64,000 bases of DNA from Dasypus novemcinctus (taxonomy: Eukaryota; Chordata; Mammalia; Cingulata; Dasypodidae), in contig NC_080694.1 in the NCBI RefSeq assembly GCF_030445035.2, forward strand, positions 73,733,147-73,797,146, in the 5' to 3' direction. Position numbers and translations under genes: made by a program. Below the pieces are notes generated by a model. The model was not told where the DNA came from. It saw only the letters and a program-made list of their open reading frames with translations, and did no database searches. Positions 46,870 to 58,794 of the stretch are shown piece after piece. How positions within the stretch are numbered: the stretch's first letter is position 1; every line of letters begins with the position of its first letter.

Positions 46870-48610
46870 TAACTTGTTGAGCTCCCTTTTCCTGTTATTT
46901 TATTTTATTTTTAAAGTTGAAATAGGTATTTTTTTTAAAAAAACATTTTGGCTATACAAAAGTCCTTTCTGCTTCCATATAAATTGTACTATCAGCTTGT
47001 CAATTTCTTTTCAGAAGCCTGCCATGATTTTGATTGGAATTGTATTTAATCAATAAGCCAGTTTGGGGAGATCTGATACCTTAATAATGAATATTCCATT
47101 TCTTGACACGGTATTTCTCCACATATTTTTAGGATTTGCTTCTTTCCTTCTGCAGTACTTTTGGATTTCAGTGTAGAAATCTTGCACACTTTCTGTAAAT
47201 TGATACATAGTCATTTTATTATTATGCTATTGTAAATTGAACTTCTAATTTTCATTTTCCTAATTTTACTTTGTGTATAGAAATAAAAGTGACTTTTGTA
47301 TATTGTCCTTGAAACCTTCAATCTTGCTATACTTACTAGTCTAGGAACACTTTTTTCCTATAGGAAAAATCCTGCCACCTACAAAATGAGGCACTTTCTC
47401 TTCTGTTTTATCATCTGTATGTCTGTTATTTCCTTTGCTTGACATTATATTGTGTAATAATAGTGGCACAATTGCACAGCCTTTCCTTGTTCTTGATCTT
47501 AGAAAGTGTTTAGGCTTGTGTGATAAAACATGCTGATACCTGTAGATTTTTCACACATGCCCTTTATCACCTTGGAGAAGTTGCCTTACATTCCTAGTTT
47601 ACTGAGAAATTTATTATCAAAGAAAGTTCACTTTTAAATCCTTTTTCTCCATGGAGTTGGTCTTATTGTTACTCTACTTTATTCTGTTAAATGATAAATT
47701 AGATTACTTTTCATGTGTTCATCCCAACTTGTATCAGGGATAAAACTTCCTTGGTCGTGATGTCTTACCATTTTAAAATTATTTTGGATTCAATTTGCTT
47801 CTTTTTGAAAAGGGCTCCTGAGAGATATTGCTATAAAGTGTTTGTATTACTAAGTGTTCTCTATGGAAATGGATTTTTATAAGACTTGTCTCACCTGACT
47901 GTAGGGAGGGGCAAGTTCAAATTCCAAAATCCAAAGGGCAGGCTGCGAGCTGGGAGCTCCAGTGAAGGTTTTCTGTGAATTTCCAGGAGCAGCTGGCTGA
48001 AGTAGAGATGGAGATTCCCTCTTCTTCCTGCTGACACCATCACTTCTCCTTTTAAGGCCTTGAATGACTTGATGAGACGTCTCTCATTGTTGAAGGCAAA
48101 ATCCTCAGCTGATTGTAGATATCATCAGCCATAGATGCCATCAGTGAACTAATGATTTAAATTCCTGAAATGTTCTCACAGTAACAATCAGGCCAGTGCC
48201 TGCTTGACCAAAGAAGTGGACACCACAGCCTGGCCCAGTTGACCCATGAACTTCACCACCACAATTTTCTTTTGATACCATTCTTGGATTTTGGTGATGC
48301 CCCACAAAATGATTTGGAAAGTCTTTTCCTCCTTCTCTATTTTATCTAAGAATTTTCACAGTAGTGATATAAATTCTTGCTTAAACTTATGGTAGAATTC
48401 AACAGTAAATCACTCGAGCCTGGAGTTTCCTTTATGGGGTCATTTCTCATTATGAATTTAATTTCTTTATTTGATACATGGCTATTCCACATTTCCTATT
48501 CTTGATTCAGTTTTGATCATTTGTCTCTTTAAAGGAAACTCTCCATTTTGTTTCAGTTATCAAATATATTGGTGTAAGTTGTTTCTATTTGTCCTTTATT
48601 ATCAATTTCA
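46870..48610 (-). mobile_element. L1 ORF2 fragment, antisense
   Basis: Plus-strand antisense L1 text: TTTTGATTGGAATTGTATTT, TGACACGGTATTTCTCCAC, CAATCTTGCTATACTTACTAG and CACTCGAGCCTGGAGTTTCC. Numerous stops; no intact domain. Confidence 0.75.
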
Positions 48611-48619
48611 GGCTATAAA

Positions 48620-49225
48620 TTTACATTTAAATACTTTTTGCCAATGTTAAGTTTATTTTGAAAACTACGAAATGTGGCATTTCCCAGGTCCAAGTGCTCT
48701 GGGAACAGTCCCCAGCCCTGCTCCATGGCCTGCCCCACCCCTCTAAGGCCCATCACCCCATCTCTCTCCAGCCTCTCCCCAAGTCCCTGGCCTGATTCCA
48801 CCCAAGACAGGACTGGCAGGGTGAGGGGTTATTATTTATTTTCACCCTATGCCTTCCCAGAGGGACTCTAAGTAACAACAACAAAAACCACACAGAACAG
48901 GATTTTCAAAATTAAGTAAGAGTCTAAATTGGCCTGAAGTGAAAGTAAAGGCAGAAAAACACAAAGTGAAACAGGAGTATGTTTAGCAGCCACATATTGC
49001 CGTAACCTTCCACCCTCTAACTCCAGAGGATCCCTGAACTTGGCTCTGAGTTTCCTGGGATCCAATGCAAAGAGGAAAGTTAGTGAAAATACCCAAAATA
49101 TACACGTTAGGCAGTTATTCACAAGAAACCTGGTAACGCCTTACTGACACTGGAGAGAGGGTCTTTCCTGGAGGTCGCCAAGAGGACACTATGGTTGTAG
49201 TGAAAAGTCTCCCCAATGTGATCCC
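48620..49225. other. intergenic, nothing recognised
   Basis: Short unique-looking stretch between an L1 block and a Tigger element. Confidence 0.35.
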
Positions 49226-49227
49226 GT

Positions 49228-49780
49228 CCACAGGTACGACAGCACAGGTGCACCTCGGAGATGGGGGGGGGAGGGGTTCAATTCCAGGCCACGGCAGTAA
49301 AGAGAAAGTTGCAATATAATGAGACACTCAGATTTTTTGGTTTTGAGAGCATATAGAACTTATACTTACACTATACTGTAGTCTAGCAAGGGTGCAATAA
49401 ATGGCTTTATATCTAAAAACAATGTACATACCTTAATTAAAAATGCTTTATTGGTAAAAAATGCTACTGCTCCCTGAGCCCTCAGCCTTCTTTTGCTGGT
49501 GGAGGGTCCTCCTCAGTGTTGACGGCTGCTGATCAGGTGGAGGCTGCTGAAGGGCGGGGGCTGCGGGGATTTCTTCAAGTAAGACAAGGAAGTTGGCCAC
49601 ATCCATTGACTTCCTTTCACTAAAGGTAACTCTGTAGCATGCGATGCTGTTTGATAGCCCCTTACACAGAGTAGAACTTCTTTCAAAGCTGGACTCATTT
49701 TCTTATACCTGCCACTTCTTTATCAACAAATTCTGTGTAATATTCTAAATCTTTGGTGACTTTTCAATAATGTTCACACC
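49228..49780 (+). mobile_element. Tigger1 DNA transposon, 5' end fragment
   Basis: Starts ACAGGTGCACCTCGGAGATG, followed by CACTATACTGTAGTCTA, AACAATGTACATACCTTAAT and GCATGCGATGCTGTTTGATAG, which is the 5' terminal part of a pogo/Tigger1 element (the antisense of its transposase region). Truncated before the rest of the transposase. Confidence 0.85.
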
Positions 49781-51337
49781 ATCTTTTTAAAAATTTGTTT
49801 ATTAACAATTTTATTTCAAATTCACAAAAATAAAAGAAGAGAAAAAGGCAACTCAACAAATCACGGAAAAACTACCCCTTAAAAATTCTTTTTCAGGCAC
49901 GTTTTTCTCCCCAACTTTTTTTTCCTTCTTATTTTCTTTTAAATGTTACATTAAAAAAATATGAGGTCCCCATACACCCCACACCCCCCTCAACCCACTC
50001 CTCCCACATCAACCACCTCTTCCATCATTGTGGCACATTCACTACCTGGTGAACACATTTTTGAGCACTGCTGAACCACATGGACAGTAGTCTACATTGT
50101 AGTCTACACTCTTCCACAGTCCACCCAGTGGGCCATGGCAGGACACACAATGTCCAGCATCTGTGCCTGCAGTACCACCCAGGACAACTCCAAATCCTGA
50201 AAATGCACCCACACCATATCTCTTCTTCCCTCTCTCACCTAATTACAACTGCTAGGTCAGGTGCTCCTCTAGTGTTCAGACAGACACACAGATAAACACA
50301 CATTACTTAAATGATGTAGTCAAGGCCTCTGTATAATTCTGAAAAAAGAGGAAGAATAAAATTATTTAATCATTTTCATATCTCACAAAACCAAATCCCA
50401 TATTCCTTTTTTTACCTTTAATAGAATTAATATGGTACCAACTTTGCTTTTGTTACAAAAACATTACAAGGTTGTTAACTACATCCCATAAACTGTATTA
50501 ATTATATTTTCTCATGTATCCCCACATACTTAACACCCTGTTGTAGGTGAACATTCCTGTATTTGTATTATTAACCACAACCCTCATCTACTTCCAACAT
50601 CATTGTTATATATTCCCCATATTATCTTCCAGCTGTCCTCCAACTAACATGAATCTTCCTAGACTACTGGTTTCAGCCACAATCACATCCCTAAATCAGC
50701 AGCGTAACAGTCACTATAGTATGTTACCATCAGGTCCAGCCATTACCACATACTTACATTGGACCTTATTAAACAATCGACATACATCCAACATCTTCAC
50801 CCCTTTTAATCCCACATTACATCTCCCACCAATCTACACTTCAGAGTGCAAATCCATTATTCTAGTCATTATATTTAGTTAATATTAGTGAGACCTTACA
50901 ATAGTCATCCTTGTGTGTCTGGCTTATTTCACTCAACGTAATATCCTCAAGGTTCCTCCATGTTGTCTTGTGCTTCCCCAGTTGATTTCTTCTTACAGCT
51001 GAGACATATTCCATTGTGTGAATATTCCACTTGTTGTTTATCCATTCATCAGTTCAGGATACTTTGGTTGTTTCCATCTTCTAGCAATTGCGAATAAAGC
51101 TGCTATGAACAAGAGAGTGCAAATACCTGTTCACATCCTTGTTTTTAGTTATTCTGAATATATTCCTAGTAGTGGGATTACTGGATCATACAGCAGTTCT
51201 ACATTTAGTTTCCTGAGGAACCATCAGATCATCTTCCACCATTTTACAGTCCCACCAACAGTGAAGGAGTGTTCCTATCTCTCCATATCCTCTCCAGCAC
51301 TTGATCTTTTCTGTTCTTTTAAGAGTGTTCATTCTTG

Positions 51338-51595
51338 GGAAGCGGACTTGGCCCAGTGGTCAGGACGTCCATCTACCACATGGAAGGTCCTTAGGCCTCC
51401 TAGACCCGTGTGGAGCTGGCCCACGCGCAGTCCTGATGCACGCAAGGAGTGCTGATGCACGCAAGGAGTGCCGTTCCACGCAGGGGTGCCCCCGTGTAGG
51501 GGAGCCCCACGCACAAGGAGTGCACCCCATAAGGAGAACCGCCCAGCACAAAAGAAAGTTCAGCCTGCCCAGAAAGAGTGGCCATTCTGTATGGT
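51338..51595 (+). mobile_element. DAS-like SINE (3' end missing)
   Basis: Full tRNA-like head GGGAAGCGGACTTGGCCCAG with CATGGAAGGTCC, repeated GCACGCAAGGAGTGC units and AAAGTTCAGCCTGCCCAG; it stops without a tail. Confidence 0.9.
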
Positions 51596-51739
51596 GAGGA
51601 TGATATCTCACGGTAGTTTTGATGTGAATTTCCCTAATAACTAACTATATGAACTTCCTTTCATGTCTTTTGGTCTTTTGTATTTCCACTTTGGGAAAAC
51701 GTCTGTTGATATGTTTTGCCCATGTTTAAATAGGGTGGC

Positions 51740-52051
51740 TGCGTGTGGCGCTGGCCCATGCGCAGCGCTGATGCGCGCAAGGAGTGCCCTGCCACGCAAG
51801 GGTGTCCCCCGCGTAGGGGAGCCCCACGCGCAAGGAGTGCGCCCGTGAGGAAAGCCGCCCAGCGTGAAAAGAAAGTGCAGCCTGCCCAGGAAGGGCGCCG
51901 CCCACACTTCCCGTGCCGCTGACGACAACAGAAGCGGACAAAGAAACAAAAGCAGACAAAGAAACAAGATGCAACAAATAGACACCAAGAACAGACAACC
52001 AGGGGAGGGGGGGAAATTAAATAAATAAATAAATCTTTAAAAAAAAAAAAA
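51740..52051 (+). mobile_element. DAS-like SINE, 5'-truncated, with target duplication
   Basis: Lacks the tRNA head. Body GCTGGCCCATGCGCAGCGC to the AAATAAATAAATAAATC tail and poly(A). AATAGGGTGGCTG is present on both sides (from about 51,730 and 52,052). High match to the usual sequence suggests a young copy. Confidence 0.9.
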
Positions 52052-52227
52052 AATAGGGTGGCTGGTCATGTTGTTGTTAAGATGTAGAATCTCTTTATAT
52101 AACATGGAGAGCAATCCCTTATCAGATATATGGTATCCAAAGACTTTTTCCCATTGAGTTAGCAGCCTTTTACTTTCTTGCCAAAGTCTTTTGAAGAACA
52201 AAAGTATTTAATTTTAAAGACGTCCCA

Positions 52228-52655
52228 TTTATCTATTTTTTCTTTTTTATTTTTTTAAATTTCTCTCCCCTTCTCCCCCACCCCCCGACCCCAGTTTTCT
52301 GTTCTCTGTGTTCATCTGCTGCGTGTTCTTTTGTCCGCTTCTGTTGTTGTCAGCGGCATGGGAATCTGTGCTTCTTTTTGTAGCTTCATCTTGTTGTGTC
52401 AGCTCTCCGTTTGTGTGGCTCCATTCCTGGGCAGGCTGCACTTTCTTTCATGCTAGGTGGCTCTCCTTATGGGGTGCATTCCTTGCACATGGGGCTCCCC
52501 TACCCAGGGGACACCCCTGCGTGGCAGAGCACTCCTTGCGCGCATCAGCACTGTGCATGGGCCTGCTCCACATGGGTCAAGGAGGCCCGGGGTTTGAAGC
52601 GTGGACCTCCCATGTGGTAGACGGATGCCCTATCCATTGGGCCAAGTGCACTTCC
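52228..52655 (-). mobile_element. DAS-like SINE, full length, minus strand
   Basis: Read on the minus strand: GGGAAGTGCACTTGGCCCAA head with B-box-like GGTTCAAACCC near 52,596, CAAGGAGTG units, CAACAGAAGCGGAC and the tail. T-rich TATCTATTTTTTC / TATCTGTTTTTTC flanks suggest the target duplication. Confidence 0.9.
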
Positions 52656-53783
52656 CTATCTGTTTTTTCTTTTGTTGCTCCTACTTTTGGAGTAAGATCC
52701 AAGAAACCACTGCCAAGCACAAGATCTTGAAGATATTTCCCTATGTTTTCTTCTAAGAGTTTTAGGGTTCTAGTTTTTACATTTAGGTCCTTGATCCACT
52801 TTAAATTAATTTTAAATAAGCTGTGAGTGAGATAAGGGTCCTCTTTCCTTCTTTGAGATATGGATGTCCAGTTCTCCCAGCACCATTTTTGAACAGGCTA
52901 TTCTGCCCCAGCTGAGTGGGTTGACAGCCTTGTCAAAGATCACTGGACCACAGATGTGAGGGTCTGTTCTGAACTCTAGATTTGGTTCCATTGGTCAGTC
53001 TCTCTATCTTTATGCCAGTACCATGCTGTTTTCACCCCTGTAGCTAGACAATATGCTTTAAAGGCTGGAAGTGAGTGTCCTCCAACTTCATTCTTTCTAA
53101 AAAAATTTTTAGCTATTAAGGGACCCCGACTCTTCCAGATAAATTTGATAATTGGTTTTTCAAACTCTACTAAGAAGGATATTTGAATTTTTATCAGGAT
53201 GGTATTAAATCTGTAGATCAGTTTGGGTAGAATTGACATCTTAATGATATTTAGTCTTCTAACCTATGTGTACATAAATACTCTTCCATTTATTTAGATT
53301 GTTGTTGGTTTCTCTTACCATTGTTTTATGGGTTTCTGAATACAGGTCCTTTATGTCCTTGACTACATTTATTACTATTTGACTCTTCCTTTTTTTTCCT
53401 ATTTGATTCTTTTAGTTGCTATTGTAAATGTAATTTTTTTCTGACTTCCTCCTGAGATTGCTCATTAATAATGCATAGAAACACTATTGATTTTTGCATA
53501 TTAATTTGTATCCCATCACATTGCAGAAATTGTCTATAAGTTCTATTAGTTTTGTTGTGGATTTTGGGGATTTTCTAAGTATAGGATCGTATCAGTGAAT
53601 AATGAAATTTGTACTTCTTCCTTTCCTATTTGGGTGAATTGTGTTGTTTTTTCTTACCTAATTGCTCTGGCTAGAGTTTATTTGACACTATTGAATACCA
53701 GGGGGATGCTGGGGATCCTTGTCTTCTTCCTGATCTCAGTGGGAAACCTTTCATCTTTCACCATTAAATACAATGTTAGCTGG

Positions 53784-54340
53784 AGGGACCCCAGGGGACG
53801 TGGCTCCACCTGGCCGTGTGGGAGCTCACTCTTAGGGGACTTGAGCTCCAGGCTCAGAGGACTCTCCACATGGAGCCAGCCCCGTGGCCGCCCTATGGGC
53901 CCCCAGTGCAGTGAAGAATTGGGCTCGCTGCTGGGAGAACCCCAACCAAGAAGGAAACCCCCTGATGGCTGCGGACAGGTGCTCCTGCCCCCAGGATCCA
54001 CCTGAGCCATGGGCTGATGAAGACCCTGAACTTGGTCCAGGGAAGGGAGGGAAGGGAAGGACATCCCACAGGTGCGCCCCTTCTTTCTGAGAAAGGGAGG
54101 AGCAGAGGAGCCCAGCACTGCAGGAATGACCCCTGGGGTCAGGGGCACTGCCCACTGCCTGCCTCTCAGAGCTGACTTGTCCTTCAGTCACCAGGTCTTG
54201 AAGAGGCTTCCCCAGAAACATCTCGCTGTTTAACTCTGCCTTCCCGACAGCCAGGCCCCCCTCCCCCCAGCTCTCTCAGGGTGCTCTCAGGATGCTCCCT
54301 CCTGCATTCTCACCCCTTCCATTACCCCCTCCAGAGAGGC
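53784..54340 (+). repeat. segment duplicated at 15,430-15,985 (copy B)
   Basis: Starts abruptly at the end of the L1 block with GGACCCCAGGGGACGTGGCT and matches copy A near TRIM15 to about CACCCCTTCCAT. Same orientation. No coding sequence recognised. Confidence 0.8.
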
Positions 54341-54640
54341 AGAGCTCATCCTGCTGTTCAGAGCCCCTTCATGGATCCACCCTGCCCAAAGGTGTCCTGT
54401 GTCCCAGGAGCTGCTCACACAGGCTTTGCGGGTGGGCTGCTGCCTTCCCTTCCGTCCCCTCTCCAGCCCCCTCCCCAAGGCACCTGGTCCAGCCAGGCTG
54501 AGCTGCACCTGCTTTCCTGAACTGTCCTACTCTTTCCTACTTCTGAGGCTGCCCGCAGGCAAGCCCTTCCTCCTGGAATGCTCTCCTCCCCCTCTCTTGT
54601 CCAGCTGAGGTAATCTCTCAAGGCCCAGGTGAAATGCTTT

Positions 54641-54726
54641 GTGCAGGGAACATGTAGCTCAGTGGTTGAGCACCTGCTTCATGAGTGAGGTCCTGGGTTC
54701 AATCCCTGTTACCTCCTAAAAATAAA
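54641..54726 (+). mobile_element. short tRNA-derived SINE (single monomer) with target duplication
   Basis: GGGAACATGTAGCTCAGTGG (A box) and CTGGGTTCAATCCC (B box) form a tRNA-like unit followed by an AAAATAAATAA tail. AATGCTTTGTGC is duplicated on both sides (54,631-54,642 and 54,727-54,738). Confidence 0.85.
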
Positions 54727-54739
54727 TAAATGCTTTGTG

Positions 54740-55417
54740 CTGCCTAAAACCCTTGCCCTCCTGCTTCTGCCTCTCTGTGCACAGCGCAGTGTCTGCATCT
54801 TGATCATGGGAAGCCCCCTTCCTAGATGGTGCTCTCTTTAGGGACAACAATCAGCCTTTACACCTTCACACCCCAGCCCCTAACAGTGTGTCCATCCACA
54901 ACAGACACCTGCACCTGTGAGTTGAGGTGCTAATTCCACCTCCTCTCTCTGCCCCTCTGCCTCCCACAGGAACATCTCAGGAGTCGCTGGAATCTCTGAG
55001 CATGGAGGGAGATGAGATGAGGACATGGAGTGCCGTGAACCCCAGGAGCTTCAGGGGCTCTGGTGAAGGCCACTCCCCTGCCCCTCCTTCAGCGTCCTCT
55101 CCATGGCCTGGGGAGGCTGCTCTCTGGTGTCTGTCCAGGGCTGGAAGGAAAGGCAGACGCTCCTCACTCACTCCCTGCCTGCTCAGAGGCATTTGGATTC
55201 CAGGTTGTGGAGTCAGAGCGACAGAGCAGAAGTGGTTCTGAATCCTCTTGTCCAAGATTGAATTTTTGGATCAGCCATTTTTACAGAGCAGAAAACCAAG
55301 GTTCAGGGTGTGGTGCTTGGAGGCCAGGGCCAAGACCACGCTTCTGCAAAATGACCAGCACTCAGGTCCTTGCGGTCTCAGGCCATGGCGCTCCAGCCTG
55401 CCTGAGGGCACCACCTT
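54740..55417. other. intergenic, nothing firmly recognised
   Basis: GC-moderate sequence; this is the left flank of the provirus insertion. No gene supported. Confidence 0.35.
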
Positions 55418-55423
55418 GGGGGG

Positions 55424-56362
55424 TGCGGCGGCTTGCTCGGTCGGTAGAGGTGGGGTCTGGCTGCGGATGAGGGGTCGGTCCAGCTCTGGACAAGGGGTCG
55501 GTCCCGCTTGGGACAAGGGGTCGGTCCCACTTGGGATGAGGGGTCGGTCCGGCAGCAGACGAGGGATCGGTCTCACAAGGGGATGCGCGGTTTGGCTGAC
55601 GGGGTCGCCCGGCAAAGCCAGCGACGAAGGGGTCTCCCGGGGAGGCAGGCGACGAAGGGGTCGCCCGGGGAAGCAGACGACGAACTGGGGACAAGGGAGG
55701 CCAGGCCCTTGTCAGGGGCTCTCAGGACTGGAGGGCGCACGGCAGAAGAACTACCGCGGAGACAAGGTAAACACGCAAGTCCACTTTATTGAGGGAGAGG
55801 CAACAGTTTTATAGGGGCTGGGGAAGGCTGATTGGTCAAAGCCACGCCCTGTTCTGATTGGTTGCCGGCGAAAGGTCAGTGGGCGGTACTGGACGGGGGA
55901 GGGGTGGTGGCTAGGGATTGGCTGTCGCTGTTGCTGGGGGAAGGGGCAGGGTTTAGGGATTGGTGGCTGCTGTTGCTGGGGTGGAGGGCAGACTGGATTT
56001 TTCCGCCCACGCCTGGCTGTTGCTGCTGTCGGGGGAGGGGAAAAGGCAGACTGGATTTTTCCGCCCACACCTGGCTGTTGCTGCTGTCGGGGGAGGGGAA
56101 AGGGCAGACTGGAATTTTCCGCCCTGCGCCTGCGCAGGGAGAAAGAAGGCATCGTGTGGCGCTATCCGGGAGGAGGGGCGGCCGTGGAAGCATGGCCGCC
56201 GAGAAGGGGAGACCCGAGGGCACTCTGCGCCCATGCCAAGCTCCCTTCAGGGGTGGCGGTGAGTCCGACCAGCCACCCTATTATGGGGGCAGCGGCTTGG
56301 CCTGCCGCGGCCGCTCCCCCGCCAGGCCAGCAAACCACACTTCAGCCCGAGGGGTGACCGCA
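55424..56362 (-). repeat. 3' LTR of the class II provirus
   Basis: On the minus strand starts TGCGGTCACC and ends GCCGCCGCA. CCTATAAAACTG (TATA) and CAATAAAGTGGAC (polyadenylation signal) lie about 20 bp apart near 55,813 and 55,790. Three 56-bp repeats (GGCAGACTGGATTTTTCCGC) lie in U3, and short repeats around GGGGTCGGTCC and GACGAAGGGGTC lie in U5. Confidence 0.92.
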
Positions 56363-56379
56363 TTTCCCCCTTCTTTTCA
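56363..56379 (-). promoter_or_regulatory. polypurine tract
   Basis: Minus strand GAAAAGAAGGGGGAAA directly abuts the TG of the 3' LTR, the expected plus-strand primer site of a retrovirus. Confidence 0.85.
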
Positions 56380-57041
56380 AATAAAGGCCAGGATGGCAGC
56401 AGTAGCAAGTAGCCGAGGCCCAAGAGGCAGCAAGCAATGAGGGAAGTGGGGCTGAAGAGGGAGGTGAGTATGACGGGGATATAAATGTACAATTTGGGGG
56501 GCGGTATCTTGCCATTGCAAGCAAGGGTGGCCAATGTCCAATTCTCGTTGATCTCAGCGGCTATAAGGTCCATCCGCTGCCAAAAGTCCAGGATGACAGC
56601 GCGTTACAGGTAGTTGATCTCTTCTTGGTGGCGACGAGTGGTAGAGGCAGACTGTGTGATGGTCTGGAGGATCGCAGCGGTGAGAAGAAGTCGTGTCAGG
56701 GCAGTGTCGGGAGTGGTGGAGACGTAGGTGAGGGCAACAAGAAGGCCAAAGTCTCCACGGGCGCGAGAGAGGCCAATGTTAACGGGGCAGGCCGACATGG
56801 GGCGGCCCAATCTGCAACGCAATGGGGGTTCAAGCAAAAAAAGGAGGGGGGCGAGGGATGAGAAGGGACGCTTTGGATGGCTGAGAAGAGGAGTGAGGTC
56901 GAGACAGGAGGAAGTTCCGCAGAAGTATAGGGAGGCAAAAGCAGAAACGTTATTAGATGCTAGAAAGCAGGCCGCGGGCCGGGGAAAGCGGGTTGCTGGC
57001 TGTTTAGCGGGGCTGGAGCTGCTTGAGAGCGATGGCGGCAT
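56380..57041 (-). pseudogene. possible Env transmembrane remnant of the provirus
   Basis: Two consecutive minus-strand frames separated by one TAA at about 56,604. The lower part contains a long hydrophobic stretch (about residues 25-55 after 56,573) followed by lysines just before the polypurine tract, as in the end of an Env transmembrane subunit. Assignment rests on position and hydrophobicity only. Confidence 0.4.
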
Positions 57042-58313
57042 GGGGGGCCGTGGTTACAATCTTCTGGGGCGGTAGCGGCTAGACAGATGGCAGAAAATAT
57101 TATCAAGAAAGCAAAGGTTATGAGGAAGAAATAAAGTATTAAAGGCTGTGGGGGAAGTGAGAAGATCATTTAGAGGATAGGGTTGAGAATGGTATGTTTA
57201 AGACAGAAGCTTTGTGGTTTGTAGGAGACTGCTTTATAAATGAAGGAGAATGAGGGCAGTAAATATAGTAACGATAGATAGGAAGATGACAGTGAGGAGG
57301 AGTCTTTGTTTAAGGTTCCAATCGTCCGGCGCAACAGTGGCTAGGCCAATAGCGAGGGGTGTTGCTAAATAGACAATGGCTGCAAAGACAAAATCATCTT
57401 CTGTTTCCTTAAGAATAACTTTTCTTTAAATACTTAGTAGCATGCAATATTAGAAACCGTTTCCTAAAAGCAAGTTGGCAGGGGAGCTTGGTTGCTGTTA
57501 ATCTTTCCTGTTATAAAATTACCTTTTATTATTATTATCATCAATTCAGTTTTATATATATATATTTAAGAATGACCTTTTGGAATTAGCTATTTAATAC
57601 CTTAATGTAAACAATGCTTTATTAAACCTTTTATTATTATTTATAACCATATAGACTATTGAAGATAAATTTTATCTTTACAGAACACATTCCCTTACGT
57701 AAAGTTATCACAATACCTTTTACACTTGCCGCATGCAAATTAAATTTCAATAGTTTATGAAAAATTAGCCATCCTACTTCAGGACAAAATACGTCTTTTT
57801 GCAAAACTTATTACATTTCCATTAGCATTTTTACAAACTTTTAACCTTTTTAATATTCATATAAGTTTTACATTCTTTATATTATCCTGTGAAGAAAAAT
57901 AAGTTATTCATTTTAATCTAGGCAAGAACAACTTTTTATGAAGACGTACAGTTAATTTTGTTAATTAAGACTTACAATTTTTTTTTAATTGTAGATATCT
58001 TATTAACATTTAAACTTATGTATTAATATAATAAACTTAAGTATTAATATAAGCGCTTATTTAATTTTTGGCCATTTGAATAGAGCTCTTTTAAAGATTT
58101 CTAGTAATTTATATTTACCATCCGGAGGTATCACAATATACGTTGACATTGAACGAACAGACAGACAAACACTGAACAATTACAACACATTAACAGAAAT
58201 ATAGAATTTATTTACAGTTGACTCATAATTCTTACTTTCTTGGTATAGCTGCTTTTAACTCCTTTTTTATATAGCATATCATAGATTATACCCTTTAAGA
58301 TTTCTTCTGGACT

Positions 58314-58565
58314 TCATGTTGCCTGTAATAAGCCAGGAGGGAATCTTTTACCTTCCTGCTCCACAGCAAAAGTGACCCTATCTATAAGGCGAGTATAGGT
58401 GTCCAGGTCCCAAAGCTGACATGTGGTAAGCCACGGATTAAAGGGGAGAAGAAGGTCCCAATATACTTGAAGCTGTTTGAAAGAGATCTTACACCGGTGA
58501 GTGTCTAGGAGACTGGCGAGGGCCCGAACTTGTGGGGCTTGCTTAGCAGATAGGATGTTACCCAT
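58314..58565 (-). pseudogene. truncated Gag matrix-like start of the provirus
   Basis: ATG-Gly (a myristoylation-type start) at 58,565, then 83 codons to a TGA. The pattern of a tryptophan-rich helix with NPW resembles the matrix domain of class II retroviruses. It ends long before a capsid would begin, so it is a fragment. Confidence 0.65.
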
Positions 58566-58794
58566 TGCTAATGGCCTTTTGGAGCCGATAAGAAAAGGGG
58601 CCCTTACCTTGAGAGCGCGGCGATGGGAGCCGAGGTGCGCGGTGAGACGAGGGGTCGGAGCCGGTGGGGCTCCGACGGTGGTCACGGGCCAAGAGAAGGC
58701 CCCGACGAGTGGAGGGCGGGACGACGAGCAGTGGAGCAAGGCAAAGGGGAGCAAGCGCAGAGGGGAGGAGGCAGAGGTGAAGGCAGGGGTGGAG

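Larger units (their letters stand above)
49790..53783 (-). mobile_element. L1, long antisense block with three nested SINEs
   Basis: The 3' UTR lies at about 49,790-50,300 and ORF2 sequence further up. The minus frame at 53,239-52,976 has EKPIIKFIWK and GGHSLPAFK, the ORF2p C-terminal region. Antisense text such as GTATTTCCACTTTGGGAAAA and TCTAGCAATTGCGAATAAAG marks other parts. Stops throughout. SINEs sit at 51,338-51,595, 51,740-52,051 and 52,228-52,655. Confidence 0.85.

Noticed and set aside
55832-56440. Long plus-strand frames in the LTRs (and their twins near 59.9-60.4 kb)
   Set aside because: They run antisense through GC-rich LTR repeats and appear in both copies; no coding evidence.
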